From assembly GCA_026745465.1 (NCBI GenBank), contig JACYXH010000802.1, forward strand, positions 2,382,501 through 2,446,500: a DNA stretch of 64,000 nt. The letters run 5' to 3'. Shown piece after piece: positions 48,144 through 60,765 of this stretch. Below the pieces are notes generated by a model. The model was not told where the DNA came from, did no database searches, and saw nothing but the letters and a program-made list of their open reading frames with translations. The translations under genes were made by a program, and so were the position numbers. Positions within the stretch are counted from its first letter, which is position 1; every line of letters starts with the position of its first letter. Source of the stretch: Lota lota. Its lineage: Eukaryota; Chordata; Actinopteri; Gadiformes; Lotidae.

Positions 48144-48964
48144 TAATATGTGGGTATGACTGACATAGGTTGACTGTAATTAGTACAATTCCTTGTTCTC
48201 TTTTAGTTCTCTGTTGTTGTTTTTCACATTTGGTCCAGGGTTTGTCTGTCTTATTGAATTACGCCTTCATACAAATTTTATGCTTGTGTTCCATTTGAAT
48301 TTTTTTTTTTTTTTTAATTTCATTAAACTTTCAGACAGACCATGAATTCAGTTGAGCTTTGCGAGTGTTGAAATGGGGAGAAATCTTGACAAAAATAACA
48401 TCTGACAAAAATAGACAATATTTGCATTTGTAGCTGTCTATTTTTCTTCACCTTAATGTTGACTGTGTGATGTTTAAGACATGGATCGGTTCAACGTTTG
48501 ATTTGTGGATTGTCTTTGCTTCTTAGCACAAAGGAACACAAAGGAACACAAAGAAACAAGACAAAAATCAAGATTCAAGTGTATTTCTTTTTCTGAAGTC
48601 TATAAAGGTGTCAGAAACCAACTCCAACTGTAGAATATGTTAGATGTTTTTCTAGGGTTTTGGGTGAAATGGGTTTTATATGAGATAGCTTCTCTTCACT
48701 GGTTTTCACTGTGCAAATACACATTCATTGTTCCTGGCAGAAAACAGCAAGGAAGCACACGTTTCAGCAACTTTTGGTGAGAACTTCTAACCAACAAACG
48801 TTGGAAATGTTCTGACCAACCATGTAAAGCATTTTAATTTATCATCTAGTTCAATCTTCGAGGAATGGCTGAGTACCTTTATAGTTCCTCAAAGAATGGG
48901 TTTTTGGAGAATAAAAAAGTAACAGAAATGTTAGTTTCTGAAGTAAATGTTCCATGCACGTTTA

Positions 48965-49020
48965 TGTTTGCCATTTAGCAGACACGTTCATCCAAAGCAA
49001 CTTACAAGTGATGCTGAGAA
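48965..49020 (+). repeat. TTTATCCAAAGCG family fragment
   Basis: Contains GCCATTTAGCAGACACGTTC then ATCCAAAGCAACTTACAAGT, the best-preserved left core of the family in the window. The interior motif is missing. Confidence 0.65.
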
Positions 49021-50013
49021 CAATCAAAGCATAGAATCCAAATTGGAGTAACTACCAAACTTCTAAATGCTGCAAGAGCATGTTTATAAAATTAACTACT
49101 GGACAAATTGTAGAGCAGCTACAGGGATCACAAAACGCTTGAGTTTAGTTGTAGGGGCCATCAACCAGTTCATACCAATGTTAATCTTATGAAGCCCACA
49201 CTGAATTATTATAAGCAAGACATGAGTAACACATGACATCTTCAGTCCAATAACAATGTTAGGCAAATGTCAGACACACATTTGCACATTAACTTCACTT
49301 GAACAAGATATAAATCACGTTTGCATATTATGACGTAGTAGCACTGCCAAAACACAATGTCATCAGTGCGGCTTCTGGTGACAATTGGTTCGTGTTTCTT
49401 TGAGATGGTTTAGTCACTCCGTGTGTAAATAAAGGTGTTTTCGACAAGGGCACAAATCTCATTACAACTGAGGGGGGACCACAGACATGGAATTTTTTCA
49501 AGAGTATTTTCTGGAGGGGACATCAATAATATCACCAACGTATATCAAATGATCTGCTCTAACATACACACAGCAATTAATAGAAGCTTAATATTAATGA
49601 ATCACATTTTGGCATATATATATATATATATATATGTATAAACATATTTACCTATTTTACAGAGCCACATATCCACAAATGCAGCACCATACATTCTCTG
49701 AAAATAGGCATAAAGGTATAGCACGCCAATCGTATATGCAACGCTTCAGACCACTGAGCAGGATAAATAGGGGGGACATAAACAAATCCTTGTGTGTGTT
49801 TATGTGTGAAATATTGCAAAAGTGGAGTCAGCTTCTATTAAATATATATTTTCAATTACATACATTTAGAAATCATTTATATTGGGGGGGACAACTTCAT
49901 GTTTTTCTAAAGTTGGAGGGGACACAAACCCTCCGTCCCCCCCGTGATCTGCGCCCATGGTTTATGAGGCGGGGGAGGCAATAAGTGTGATATCGTGTTA
50001 TTTCCGCTGCCAG

Positions 50014-50146
50014 GAGCTCTATCACCACGGTGTATATTGAAGTGCTGCCCCCCAACAACCAGAGCCCCCCACGCTTCCCCCTCTTCAGCTACAGCGTGGA
50101 GGTCAGCGAGGCCATGAGGCTGGGAGCCATCCTGCTGAACCTCCAG
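50014..50146 (+). CDS. pcdh15: pcdh15 exon, EC5-EC6 linker
   Basis: A 133-nt exon, entry phase 2, exit phase 0; acceptor CGCTGCCAG, donor CAG/GTATGA. After completing an arginine codon it encodes [20 protein letters not shown] then [20 protein letters not shown] and [15 protein letters not shown] replaces the canonical DXNDNXP linker: the first two acidic positions are prolines. The same linker occurs in mammalian PCDH15, where structural work describes reduced calcium occupancy at EC5-EC6. NQS is followed by proline, so glycosylation there is less likely. Confidence 0.95.
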
Positions 50147-50155
50147 GTATGACCC

Positions 50156-50206
<51 letters not shown>

Positions 50207-50257
50207 AATACATGCACAAACACACCTGAAAACATGCACACGCACGCACGCATGCAT

Positions 50258-50296
<39 letters not shown>

Positions 50297-50305
50297 TGCA
50301 CACAT

Positions 50306-50366
<61 letters not shown>

Positions 50367-50507
50367 TTTCATGAACTGGAATGTAAATAGTGGCTGCTAT
50401 GCATATATATGTAATCCATATATTTTGCTCACTGTATTCTAACAACCTAGTCTCTGATGTTGTGGAACCTTTCATTTATTCCCCTCCGTCTGTCTTCCTT
50501 CCGCTAG
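50147..50507 (+). other. Short intron dominated by (CA)n
   Basis: 361 bp, of which about 200 bp is CA repeat (50160-50203, 50262-50293, 50311-50363, with ACGCATGC spacers). The repeat begins about 12 bp after the donor. Confidence 0.93.
50160..50363. repeat. Compound (CA)n microsatellite in a 361-bp intron
   Basis: Three CA blocks of about 44, 32 and 53 bp separated by CACGCATGCA-like spacers. Confidence 0.95.
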
Positions 50508-50587
50508 GCGATAGACAGAGAGAACGACCCAATCACATACCGCATCGTGAGCGGCGACCCCGGGCAGACCTTCAACCTCACCGCAAC
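50508..50587 (+). CDS. pcdh15: pcdh15 exon, start of EC6
   Basis: An 80-nt exon, entry phase 0, exit phase 2; acceptor CCGCTAG, donor AC/GTAAGT. It encodes AIDRENDPITYRIVSGDPGQ then TFNLTA plus two bases of a threonine. AIDREND aligns with ATDREGD of mammalian EC6, with DRE in place of DXD. NLT is a potential glycosylation site, matching NLS in mammals. Confidence 0.93.
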
Positions 50588-50868
50588 GTAAGTTCCTGCA
50601 TTTATTCTTCAATACCAAATGTCTAAAAGGATTTTGCCAGTTTGCTAAGACCCCAGGTTAATTGTTGACATTCAGTTGACATGTGAATCAGCCATGATTT
50701 TTGTTCAAATCACCCCCTCTCGCAGTGTACGCATGTTTCGAAATGTCTAATTGATCGAGTTGTCGCTCAATTGACATCCATCATATTCCAAACAAGTGTT
50801 TAGCAGCTCCCATACTGTAGCTGTATCTTGTTTTTATCAAACAAGAAGGCGCAAACAGCCCTGGCTAT

Positions 50869-51786
50869 GTAGGGCTGTCAAGTTGTGGTCGGTTGGTTGA
50901 TAGGTTGGTTGATGTGCACTTATTTGACCAAATTCTCATTGGTCGGACAATCACTGGTGTTACTTACATATGGAAAAAATGCTTCTAAATCCATTATTTT
51001 CGGGGGGCGGGAGGGACATATGCAGACTGATGTATTTTATGTTGGACTGATAGGCTCTATTCTGTTAGAAATAACATTAATTATGAACACAAATAATATT
51101 CAAGGCTCTGTCGTTTCTGTTATTATAATCGTATGGTTTAGTAGACTAATAATTATAAGACAGGAGGTCAAAACACCCTGGCTTTCACAGCTAGTCTACG
51201 TACTGAATATTTAGTCAGCTACAAACAAATTTACACCATGTCAAATAAGTCGTTGGTTTGGCAGCATTCTGTTAAAAAGGACGATAAAGAAGTATGTTGG
51301 CATTTTTAAAATGGTAGGCATAAGTAATTTTTTGTCGTGTTGTTTGCGATGCTCTGTCAACTTTTGTGTTTTAACGCCCCATAGGCTTGGAGTATGAACG
51401 TATCAGACTTGGCACCTTGGCACGCATCACAGCATCATCCATTCGGACCCATTATACTAAACAGAACAAAACCGAGAATCGAATCATCCGACGTGTTGTC
51501 TTTCCCTGCGCGGCTCTCCGTGGCTCGTCTGTTGAGACCCGTTTTAAATTGAAGCTCTGCCGTTACCGAGTCAAACTCGGACCATGAGTGGATCTGAAAC
51601 CCACTGACTTCCTCCAAACACCACTTACGTGATATTTAGGCTACCAGGTAGAGTAGAGTGCATTGTTGCCGTTAAGTGATAACATGCAGATTTTTTTGGT
51701 TTTATTTTCCGAGAGTTTTTGATTGGTCGAGAGTTGGTTGAATTTCTGTCGACCAAGATTTTCTTTAGTTGACTACAACCCTACTA
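50869..51786. mobile_element. DNA-transposon-like element with inverted ends
   Basis: The left end TGTAGGGCTGTCAAGTTG and the right end, reverse-complemented, AGTAGGGTTGTAGTCAACTA are imperfect inverted repeats; near the ends lie GGTCGGTTGG (left) and CTGTCGACCAAGA (right). Length about 918 bp. TAGGGCTG ends are typical of hAT-like non-autonomous elements in fish. No transposase frame survives. Sequence at 51370-51620 differs in composition and may be a nested insertion. Confidence 0.6.
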
Positions 51787-52321
51787 TTTTGATCCCATCA
51801 CATCACGTAAATGATTAATGAAAATGTGTAAGCAGAAAACCATGGTAGTCCTAGCATGATATATTGTGTTTCCTATAATATAGCCTCAAAATGAAAAGTA
51901 AAACATCAAGGTCCTTTTTTCTTCTGATTGGATTCCTTGGCAACATAATGGGTCTTTGTCCTTTTCATGAGATTATATCCGTACAAAGGAACTTTTACAA
52001 GCAGTCATCTGTTAAAGCCAGCGTCGTTTTAGTCTCTTAAGCCAAGCTTCTAAAGACTAGGGCGCTTATTTTCTAGTGTATGCCGGCCGCCCTGCTTCTT
52101 CAAAGGCTCAGCGCTGCTACATCAGCTCCAAGTGACTCGTACAAAAAAGGGAAACCTTGACCATTGTAATCTTCCATTAGCTTTGTCATCTGATTTTGCT
52201 CTTTAAGTGCTGTGTCTTTGACAAAGAGAATAATGACATGGCTTCCAGAGCTATTGTTCTATGTCAGCCCTCTCTGTCGCTTGTGCGGGCTCAAAGGAGC
52301 GCTCGGATGAAAGGGGTGGGT

Positions 52322-52493
<172 letters not shown>

Positions 52494-53404
52494 TTGAACA
52501 ACAACCGTCGAGAGATTGGAAACTAATCATTAGCCTCCCACTGATGGTAGAGGGCCTCTGATGGAGATATTTGGCAAACACAGAGTGCAGAGTGCTCGTG
52601 GTCAGTTAAAACAGAGTGCATGAGAAGTTAATGTAATGCAACATTCATGAAATGTAAACGTACCATAATATTCATGAAACGTTACGTGAAATTTGTGAAA
52701 CATAAATATGATGGGAGATTCCCAAAACTTTAATGTAACGTTCACTATTCATTACCTACGACTGCAACATGCCATTCATGAAAAGGTAATATAATGGACA
52801 TTTGTGATATGTTACGTAAATGTGAATCTCCAGAAACGTTAGAACAATGTGCACTTTACTAGGTCTTTCCTGCTTCATTTTACAATCCATTTCTGTCAAC
52901 AATGCAAACACCATGGAGAACATTGAAGAAAGAATAATTGAGGAGGTTTGCAAATATTTTAATTTCTACTACAAATCATCTTCACAGTGTAAAGATCACC
53001 AGATGTCCTTGAATCCACGGCAAGAAATCGTTTTGGCAGCCTAGGCAAAGAATCCACAACGCAGAACCATGAATGTAAGATACCGGTGTAGACAACCATC
53101 GCAGTTATTCCAAGCAGAAGTATAATTCAGTGGTAAGACTGCAGTGGTGGCCTTCCAGATACATTTCCCGCTAATTAATCGTAAGCTTATTTCTGGGCTC
53201 GCTGCACCAAGACAGGCTGGGGTGCACCGAGACGGATTGCATTGCTCATCCCCGTATCATACAGCCTTTGTTTTACTTTTAATCTACTGCACAGATGAGG
53301 GAGGGCTTTGTTTCAAACGCTGCCACTGCACCACGATGGCAAAACAGAAAGCGAGCACGAAAACAATCATTTGCATTGCTAGAAGACAACCCCATTTGCT
53401 CTTT

Positions 53405-53660
53405 AGCAATTTACGCTTTGATCCAAAGCAACTTCAGGATTTTGTTAGTATTTGAGATAAATGTCATTAAGGAGCAGCATCTTTTTACTGTTTACTTTTA
53501 AGCCATAGCGGAGGCTTTTATCCAGAGTAACATTTTGTGAAAACTCTTTAAGATAGCGTTAAGGAGCAGGTAGGGAATCATATTCTATGACTGCACACAG
53601 GTAGACCGTGCAACTGAGAGTCAAACCCCCCTAAGCATTTGAAGATCCTGCTCCTCGGTT
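53405..53660 (+). repeat. TTTATCCAAAGCG family, two joined copies
   Basis: First copy: CGCTTTGATCCAAAGCAACT then GTCATTAAGGAGCAGCATCT. Second copy: GGCTTTTATCCAGAGTAACA then GCGTTAAGGAGCAGGTAGGG and GAGAGTCAAACCCCC. Each has the left core followed by the TTAAGGAGCAG interior, which links the two motifs as parts of one element. Confidence 0.7.
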
Positions 53661-53949
53661 ATTCTGAAATCATTATTGGTTGCCGACATCATCACTCGCA
53701 ACTTAGATGACACAAGGTCTTCCTAAACCAAACGCACACACAAATACACACACCTTAACACCAGAGCAGCAATACATTCTCTGATGTTAATCTACGAGGG
53801 GCATGTTTTTTCTTTTTTTACAATTGCATCACATGGGTTCCATAACCTCACCGTATAACTCTCTCCAAGAAGTGCTGATATACTGTGCCATGACTCGCAA
53901 GCTTGTCCATCCAAAGAGTATGCACAACACTGTGCCCTCTCTCTCTCTC

Positions 53950-53954
<5 letters not shown>

Positions 53955-54002
<48 letters not shown>
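53955..54002. repeat. (CA)n microsatellite
   Basis: About 47 bp of CA preceded by a short CT run. Confidence 0.95.
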
Positions 54003-54003
<1 letters not shown>

Positions 54004-56659
54004 CTTTTCTTAACCTGCTGGATGTTACTGAGAAGGCTTATGGGGGCATCGGTGTACCTTTTAAAACATACACAATACACACATGCCCCCACATATGCAT
54101 ATGCATAATGGGGTCTGGGCTTTTATTACTACCTCTAAGTGGGCCAGATACCCAGTCACGGTGGTGTGGTGGGCCTGTGAAAAAATTCACCATGCCCGCT
54201 GAGTGCAAGATACCAGTCGGCCAGCTGCTCTCTGGGGCCCCATGTGGGCTTCAAGGCACCACATGGATGTCAGGTGCTCCACTTTAAATTCACTCAGAGG
54301 TCCGATAAAGCAGATTACATTTGCTCCGGCGGACGGAGGGTGCCGGTTGATCAAAGGAGGGGGTGTGGGGACATGGTGGATTGGTGGATGGGTGGATGGG
54401 TGGTTGGGGAAAGTTACTGGGGGTGGGATGGTTCAATCGCCTGAATGGAATAATCAAATAGGAACTTGCAGTATACTTCTTTAATGGGGTTTGAATGGCT
54501 GGGCTGTGACTCTACCATCAAACCCCTCGCTCTCTCTGTCTCTCACTCTCTCCCTCACTCCTGCCATGCAACAACATCCATTCCTTCCTCCGTTGACCTG
54601 GTTGTCTTTAGAGAGACCAAACACTTCCCCCAATTTGGGATCCTTGGAGATCAGTCAGAGCAGCCAGACGCGGGGCCTCTCTCTCGGCGTACCACAACTC
54701 CTAAGCGGCATTAAATTGATCCCGGTCGGCTAAGAGGGGCCAAGTCATTATGACCATTATCGTCATCATCTTAGTCTCTATTGCGGTCATCACTTCCAGC
54801 CCTGTCTCTGTAGTCTTTTATAGTCTGTTGCCTCGCTGGTTGGTGCCTCTTGCTGGGAACATTTGGCTGTTGTTGATTCCGGCTAATGGGTTGGTGTAGA
54901 TAAAGATGTGGCGCTTTGGCACCGAGAATGCAGCTCTGAATGTTTATGGGGATATTTATTTATTTATTTTCTCTCCGGGAGGGAAAGCAGTGTTTGCCCT
55001 CTTGAACCAGAGTGGATGCAGGACTGAGAGAGGGCTAGAGGCGCACAACTCTTTGACCGAGCGGCTTTGAAGAGCAGACAGTGGTGCTCTGTGTGTATTT
55101 CTGCCGCTCGGAGGTTGTGATGGACAGGGTGTGAATGTGAGCCTGCAGTCTAGACACAATGCACTTTGAATTAGTCATGTATGGAGGTGTCATTTAGATG
55201 CAGTCCCTTAGAGTCTTGGTTGAGTGGTATGGTGGAGTGTGTTTGTGGTTGTGTGTGTGTGTGTGTTTGTGTGTGTGTGTGAATGTGTTGGTTTGAAAGC
55301 ACGCCTGTGCCTTTGTACGTATGCCAACGTCACTGTGCTTGTGCAAGCGCACATAGCAGCAGTTTTATGCATGCATGGAGTTCCTCCACTATCCTTCGCA
55401 TGTTTTGGTCTGCCGGGATGCTGAATTACAGCTTGTAAAGGAGGAGTGGTGCTGATGCTGCTGATGCTGTCACCGGGAGGAAAACATGTTGATGCTCATG
55501 TCAGTGGTCTCCATGCTCTGCAAGGAGGATGCGCATGAGAGGAAGACAGAGATGTACACAAAGAAGAACACGAAGAAGAAAGACAGTCTGGCCATTTGAA
55601 ATCATAGCTTGTCATGCCAAATCGATGTATTTCCTCTTGGAGGCGTGTTTTATGTACGGTTGTTTTTTAAGATGTAGATCAAAGTACATAAAGGTAGTAG
55701 AATAACCAGCTGGATATTATTTATTATCTTTGTCTCTCTCTTTATCACTCTGTCTCTCTCTATGTTTGTCTCTCTCTCTGGCTCCTTCTCTCTTTGTCTC
55801 CATATCTTTCTCTCCCCCTTCTCCCCCATATTCTCACTTTCTCTATCTCTTTGACTTTCGGCTTTTTAATAGATGTTGGAATGCACACACACAGCCAGGC
55901 GAGACAAGCACCCTTAAAGGCGTGTTAATTCTTTCTTATTACACAAATCAGTAATTTAGCAAGGTTGGACAATCAAGTGCTCATCACACCAGAGCAGACT
56001 CCTTTGTGCACAGTTCATGTTATCTAGACTCAGTTTTTCTTTCAAGCAAATGCTTTGGGCAAAGGCAGAAGTGGGTGATGCAGCTGCACTTGAAGAACAG
56101 ACTTTTAGCTGTTAGCGTTTTATTTTTTACATACACTGGCAGTGGAATACAAATGAGCAAGTGCATATTATATCTGTCTAATAATAACTGCATGTTAATG
56201 TGTTCCCGTGGCGTCCAAACTAGATAGTATTTTATTTCCCAACCTGAAAAGCCCTGGTTCTGATGTGTTTATTGTTTCATTTGAAGCTGTTGATTTGAAG
56301 GATGGAACGCAGGGAAAAGATCTAATCAAAACGAAGAAACGAGGAGTCATGTCTTCTGCTCTGGTCTCTGGTTTGCTGACCAGAGACTGTAGAAATAGAT
56401 ATGAAAACACTCTTCAAAGCGATCAGAGATGCTCATGTTGCAGTCAGGAGACACAGCGAGTCGGACGATTTTATATATATGATCTCTTCCTCTAGGCACA
56501 AAATAAAATATGAATCCAGCTGAGGCCGATGACACACCATTATTCTTGAATGCTTCGCCTTTGTTGCTGAAACTGTGCAAGGGCAGACTGGCTGTGATCA
56601 AGGGCTTCAGCCCGCCTATGACATGATACCAAGGTGTTTGTTCTGTCATCCCACCCCAG

Positions 56660-56753
56660 GATCGGACTCTTGCTCCTGGCCAAGCCTCTGGACAGAGAGA
56701 CCACTGACCGGTACCGCCTGATCGTCACGGCCTCCGATGGAAACCCTGGTGGG
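56660..56753 (+). CDS. pcdh15: pcdh15 exon, middle of EC6
   Basis: A 94-nt exon, entry phase 2, exit phase 0; acceptor CCACCCCAG, donor GGG/GTGAGA. After completing threonine it encodes [20 protein letters not shown] then [23 protein letters not shown] is the DRE calcium motif of EC6, matching GKALDRESTDRY in mammals, and TASDGNPGG matches TASDGRPDG. The number of codons equals the mammalian exon. Confidence 0.94.
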
Positions 56754-57173
56754 GTGAGACAAACACACTTAATTTCTTCCTCACTCATTCTCGCATTAAA
56801 GTAGAGTGTATTCATGAATGTAAACATGTCAATGATTTGTTTGTGATTTGTGAAAGTAATTTATTAATTTTTTAGATCTATATGCTTAGTGGTTTAAAAT
56901 ATGTTGGACCTTTGGATATCAGTTGGTAGCTGGTAGCCTTTGTAATATTCTGATAGCATTGTCTCATCTCATAATCCTGGCCTGGGAACTAACCCTACAT
57001 TCTGTTTTGCTACACGGGTCAGTCTGGACCTCTAGTCGCAGTAGTTGCCTTGACAGACAGACTCCTTCAGACAATCAGGGTAACAAAACATGTGCTGCCA
57101 CCCCCGAGCTGTTCAAGTGGATACACGGGATAAAGAACAACGGCAAATTCGTATTTTCCGCCAAGATACTTAT

Positions 57174-57300
57174 TACCGTATTTTCCGCACTATAAGGTGC
57201 ACTTAAAAGCCTGGTTACTTCTTCAACTACGACACAGTCCCAGAATGGCCCCCATTACATTGCAATTTCATCAAAAAGATGTGCGGTACAGACTGATTCG
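57174..57300 (+). repeat. Interspersed repeat fragment, TTTTCCGCACTATAAGG type
   Basis: ACCGTATTTTCCGCACTATA then AGGTGCACTTAAAAGCC match a repeat I know to be abundant in several teleost genomes, where the phrase continues as tandem ATAAGGCGCACC. Only the first part is clear here and the right limit is approximate. Confidence 0.65.
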
Positions 57301-57867
57301 TGTAGCAAAACAGAATGTGAGGTCACATGATCAGGATGGTCTCCAGCCTACCATTATAACACAGTGCTATCAAACAGTTTTTCATAAATAGAAATTCCCT
57401 GTTCCTTTATTGTCCCCTTTTTAACATATTTCAATGATACAAAAAATTATATTAGTTGTGTGGTATTATAATTGGATCTTTCCTAATAGTGAGAGGTTGA
57501 AGTGGCTATCAAGCTTACATGGAGTGGATCTAGAAAGATAAGTGGATCTTGTAAATGGCAACATGATAAGAGAACTCAGTCGCAGATCAATTTGCAAAGA
57601 GTACGTGTTGTGATTGTTTTGTCTGGGTTTGTATGACGTGCCATGTCTGTATCATTATTTCATGTTTAAAAAAACATGAAACAATGTCTTTTATAGCTTA
57701 GTGTCGGCACAGTGCCTGTTAAAGTGAGCGTTGAGGTGGAAGTAAATGCAGCGTGGGAGGCTCATCTATGTTTCACTTTCACTTTTTACGAGCTGCAGTC
57801 TGTTTATTTGATAGATTTAAGAATTCAGACCAAGTTCTTACTGTTGTTAAGTCCTACATCTACTATC

Positions 57868-58093
57868 TTCATCACCACTTTCACCTCCACCACCTGCGCC
57901 TCCATCCCCTCCACCACCACCACCATCACCACCACCTTCACGACCACCACCACCTACACCATCACCACCTCCATCCCCTCCGATACCTCCTCCACCACCA
58001 CCACCTCTCCCAGCACCATCTCCACCACCTCCATAACCACCACCATCACCACCACCATGACCATCCCCTCCACCTCCACCACCGCTACCTTCC
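57868..58093. repeat. CCA/CCT trinucleotide-rich tract
   Basis: About 225 bp of imperfect (CCA)n with CCTCCATCCCCTCC blocks repeated at roughly 70-100 bp. Open frames read as Thr/Ser-rich, Pro/His-rich or Gly-rich by phase. Confidence 0.9.
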
Positions 58094-59681
58094 CTCTTTA
58101 TGATTACAACCACCACACCCACCCTTATGTCACCATTAGCCACATGCGCTTGTGTGTTTCCATTCACTCGAACTGTCACTGAGTGCTAGCATATTAGCAT
58201 AGGTAGACACAGAAAAGCTCTGTCTATTACTATTTGTGCATAACACATCACCACCACCCTGAAATCCCCATTAACCACATAGTAACGTGTCTTTCCATTC
58301 CTCAGAGCTGTCTTTGAGTGTTATCGTGTTAGCATAGGTAGCCTTACAGCAACAGTTAAGATGGACGCACTACACCTTTCAGGGAGTGTAGCCAGGAATA
58401 GTATAAATCATCCTAATTGAATCAGACTTGAGCGCGGCTGATACGCCACTGTGGATGTCTGTTGTTCATGAGGTTGAGGTGAGGTGGGAGGCAGTTCTGC
58501 TCCTTTAATACTGTATCGTGAGTGTATGGTGTATTGGTAATGAACTAGCTGATTAACTGTCACAGAACCCATGTTGATTGCTGATTGGCCACGCAGTGCG
58601 CTGGCATAACCATAAATACTGCTACCCAGGCTACCTCTCTTGAGAAGTGTGTTTGTGTGTTTTTGTGCATGGGCCAACAGGTTTTAGTGTGTGGTGTGTA
58701 TATGTTTATGTGTGTGTTTGTGTGTTAGTGTGTGTCTGTAGTCATGCTATTTTTCATATGAAATAACCTGCTGCATAGGCTGTTGTTTTTCTATTCAGTT
58801 TTTCAGGAAACTAATAGTGTAAAGCAGAGACAATTTATGTCTTTGCAATTTCATGCATTTATTGATCATGGCTTATCCAGTTATGTTTGGAAGGAAAGTT
58901 TTGCTGCACAGTAGGGGGTTCGTCAATGATTACAGGAGGCTTGTGTAAGTCTACGAATGGAGATGAACTGCCAAACACATATATATTTATATAAATGTAT
59001 ACATATATTTATTTCATTCAAATGTTTATTCCGCAAAATGATCGAGGGCTAGTTCATTAATTGCAACCAGTATGATTAAACAGGAAGGCATATTTCTGGT
59101 TGCCGCATTCATTAGATACTTTTTTAAGTAACTTTTTTGTTAGATTGAATTCAGACAAAAGTGTTCATCTGCCAGGAAATATGTATTGTCTGTGTGTTAA
59201 AAAAAGTTCACACAATATATCTAAATATATTTAACAATATATATCCTGGCCTGTCTAACTTCATTTTACAAATTTCATACCGGTATGAAAATAGAATAAC
59301 AGAAGATGTTAATCCCTTTGGTTTCACATGAACAGCTAGAAAAGTATACGTTCTTCCAAAACCCTCCCGGTCAAAGATGGTGCATCAAAAGCACAACAAA
59401 CGCAAGGCACATAATGACATCATCTCGGGCTCGGGCACCAAGATGCACCAAGCTACACGGAAACTATAAATTCCGTTTAAGTCTGTCGATGCAGGAATTT
59501 GACATGGTTTATGAAGAAAACGTTGACAGTTTTAAAAAATGGCTACGTAGAAACTACTGACCATGCTGAATCATGGAGTCATGAGATTCATTTGACTTGT
59601 GGGCTCTGGAACTCAAGAGCCTGTTACCTCTATGCTGATTCTGTGTGTGTGTGTATTGGTGGATGTATGTGTGTATGTATG

Positions 59682-59700
59682 TGTGTGTGTGTGTGTGTGT

Positions 59701-59751
<51 letters not shown>

Positions 59752-59765
59752 TGTGTGTGTAGGTG
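59682..59765. repeat. (TG)n microsatellite
   Basis: About 65 bp of TG with one TC interruption, then GGTGTG variants and a G-rich stretch at 59773-59786. Confidence 0.95.
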
Positions 59766-60087
59766 TGTGTGTGGGGGTGGGGGGGGCAGAAAGGAGAAGT
59801 CAAGAGTGGTGGGGGGATGCCATTTAAATAGAGTGGTAACCATAGGAACCTGAGATGGGAGAGAAAGCAACTCCTTGGATATTGTCATAACTTATCTCTC
59901 CCTCTCTCCCTCACTCTCTCTCTCTCCGTCTTTCTATATATCTCCCTCCCACACATGCACACACACAAACGCATGCACTCATGCATGCACGCACGCACAC
60001 AAATGTGTGAAAATGTTTCACCTCGTAAAGCAATTATGATAGTTTGAATTGTGTTCATTCAGCTCCACCAGATAAACTTGTTCAAGC

Positions 60088-60765
60088 CCCCACCACCACC
60101 ACCAGCAGCAGCACCAGCACCAGCACCTTCTCCACCACCACCCACCACACCGCCAACACAACCATCAGCATCACCACCACCAACACCACCGCTTTCTCCA
60201 CCAACAGCACCACCCAGCACATGGTTCTTAACCCTCTTCGAACCCATCCATCACAGCACAAGACAGAACTCCCTCGCCCTGCTCTGGGTCGTCCTTTCTC
60301 TGGGGGCTGTAGGAGCATGTGGAGGGGAGATCAAAGAGCCGTGTCTTCCCTGTGATAAATTAATAATATTGGCTCATTAATCAAGCTCAGCGCGCAGTTG
60401 CCCATGCAGGTCGGCTTTTTTTGATTTTTTGATTGCCGAAGCAGCAGGAATCCCACCTTTGATAGGTACACGTGGGTCGAGTGTAAGAGAGGATCGAATA
60501 GATTGGAGAAATTATGCTATGTCATGCTGGGGCTTTTGGTGGGAGGTGGTGGTGTTGGTATTAGAGGTGGTGGTGGTTATTGTGTCAGAGGTGGTGGCAG
60601 TGGAGGAGGTGGTGTTGAAGGAGGTGATGGATAATAGCAATGATGGTGCTGACGGCGCTGCTGATGATGGAAGTGATGGTCGTTTTGGTGGTGTTGATGA
60701 TGTTTGAAGTGGTGGTAGTAATCATGGTGTTGGAGGTGGTGGCGATGGTGCTGACAGGTGGGGTT
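60088..60765. repeat. CCA-rich and GGT-rich arrays in inverted arrangement
   Basis: A CCA/CAG-rich array at 60088-60226 is followed, after about 310 bp, by a GGTGGT/GTTGGT-rich array at 60534-60765 on the same strand. The two are complementary in composition and could pair imperfectly. Confidence 0.85.

Larger units (their letters stand above)
47457..50013 (+). other. Intron with MITE copy and G-run motifs
   Basis: 2557 bp. MITE copy 2 lies at 47772-48143; a T run at 48298-48316; a TTTATCCAAAGCG-family fragment at 48965-49020; (TA)n at 49615-49635; five GGGGAC or GGGGGGAC motifs between 49471 and 49922. No exon seen. Confidence 0.85.

Noticed and set aside
57712..58182. Thr-rich, His-rich and Gly-rich open frames resembling mucin or keratin-like proteins
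   Set aside because: The same DNA is open in three phases on both strands because of CCA repeats; no family motif and intronic position.
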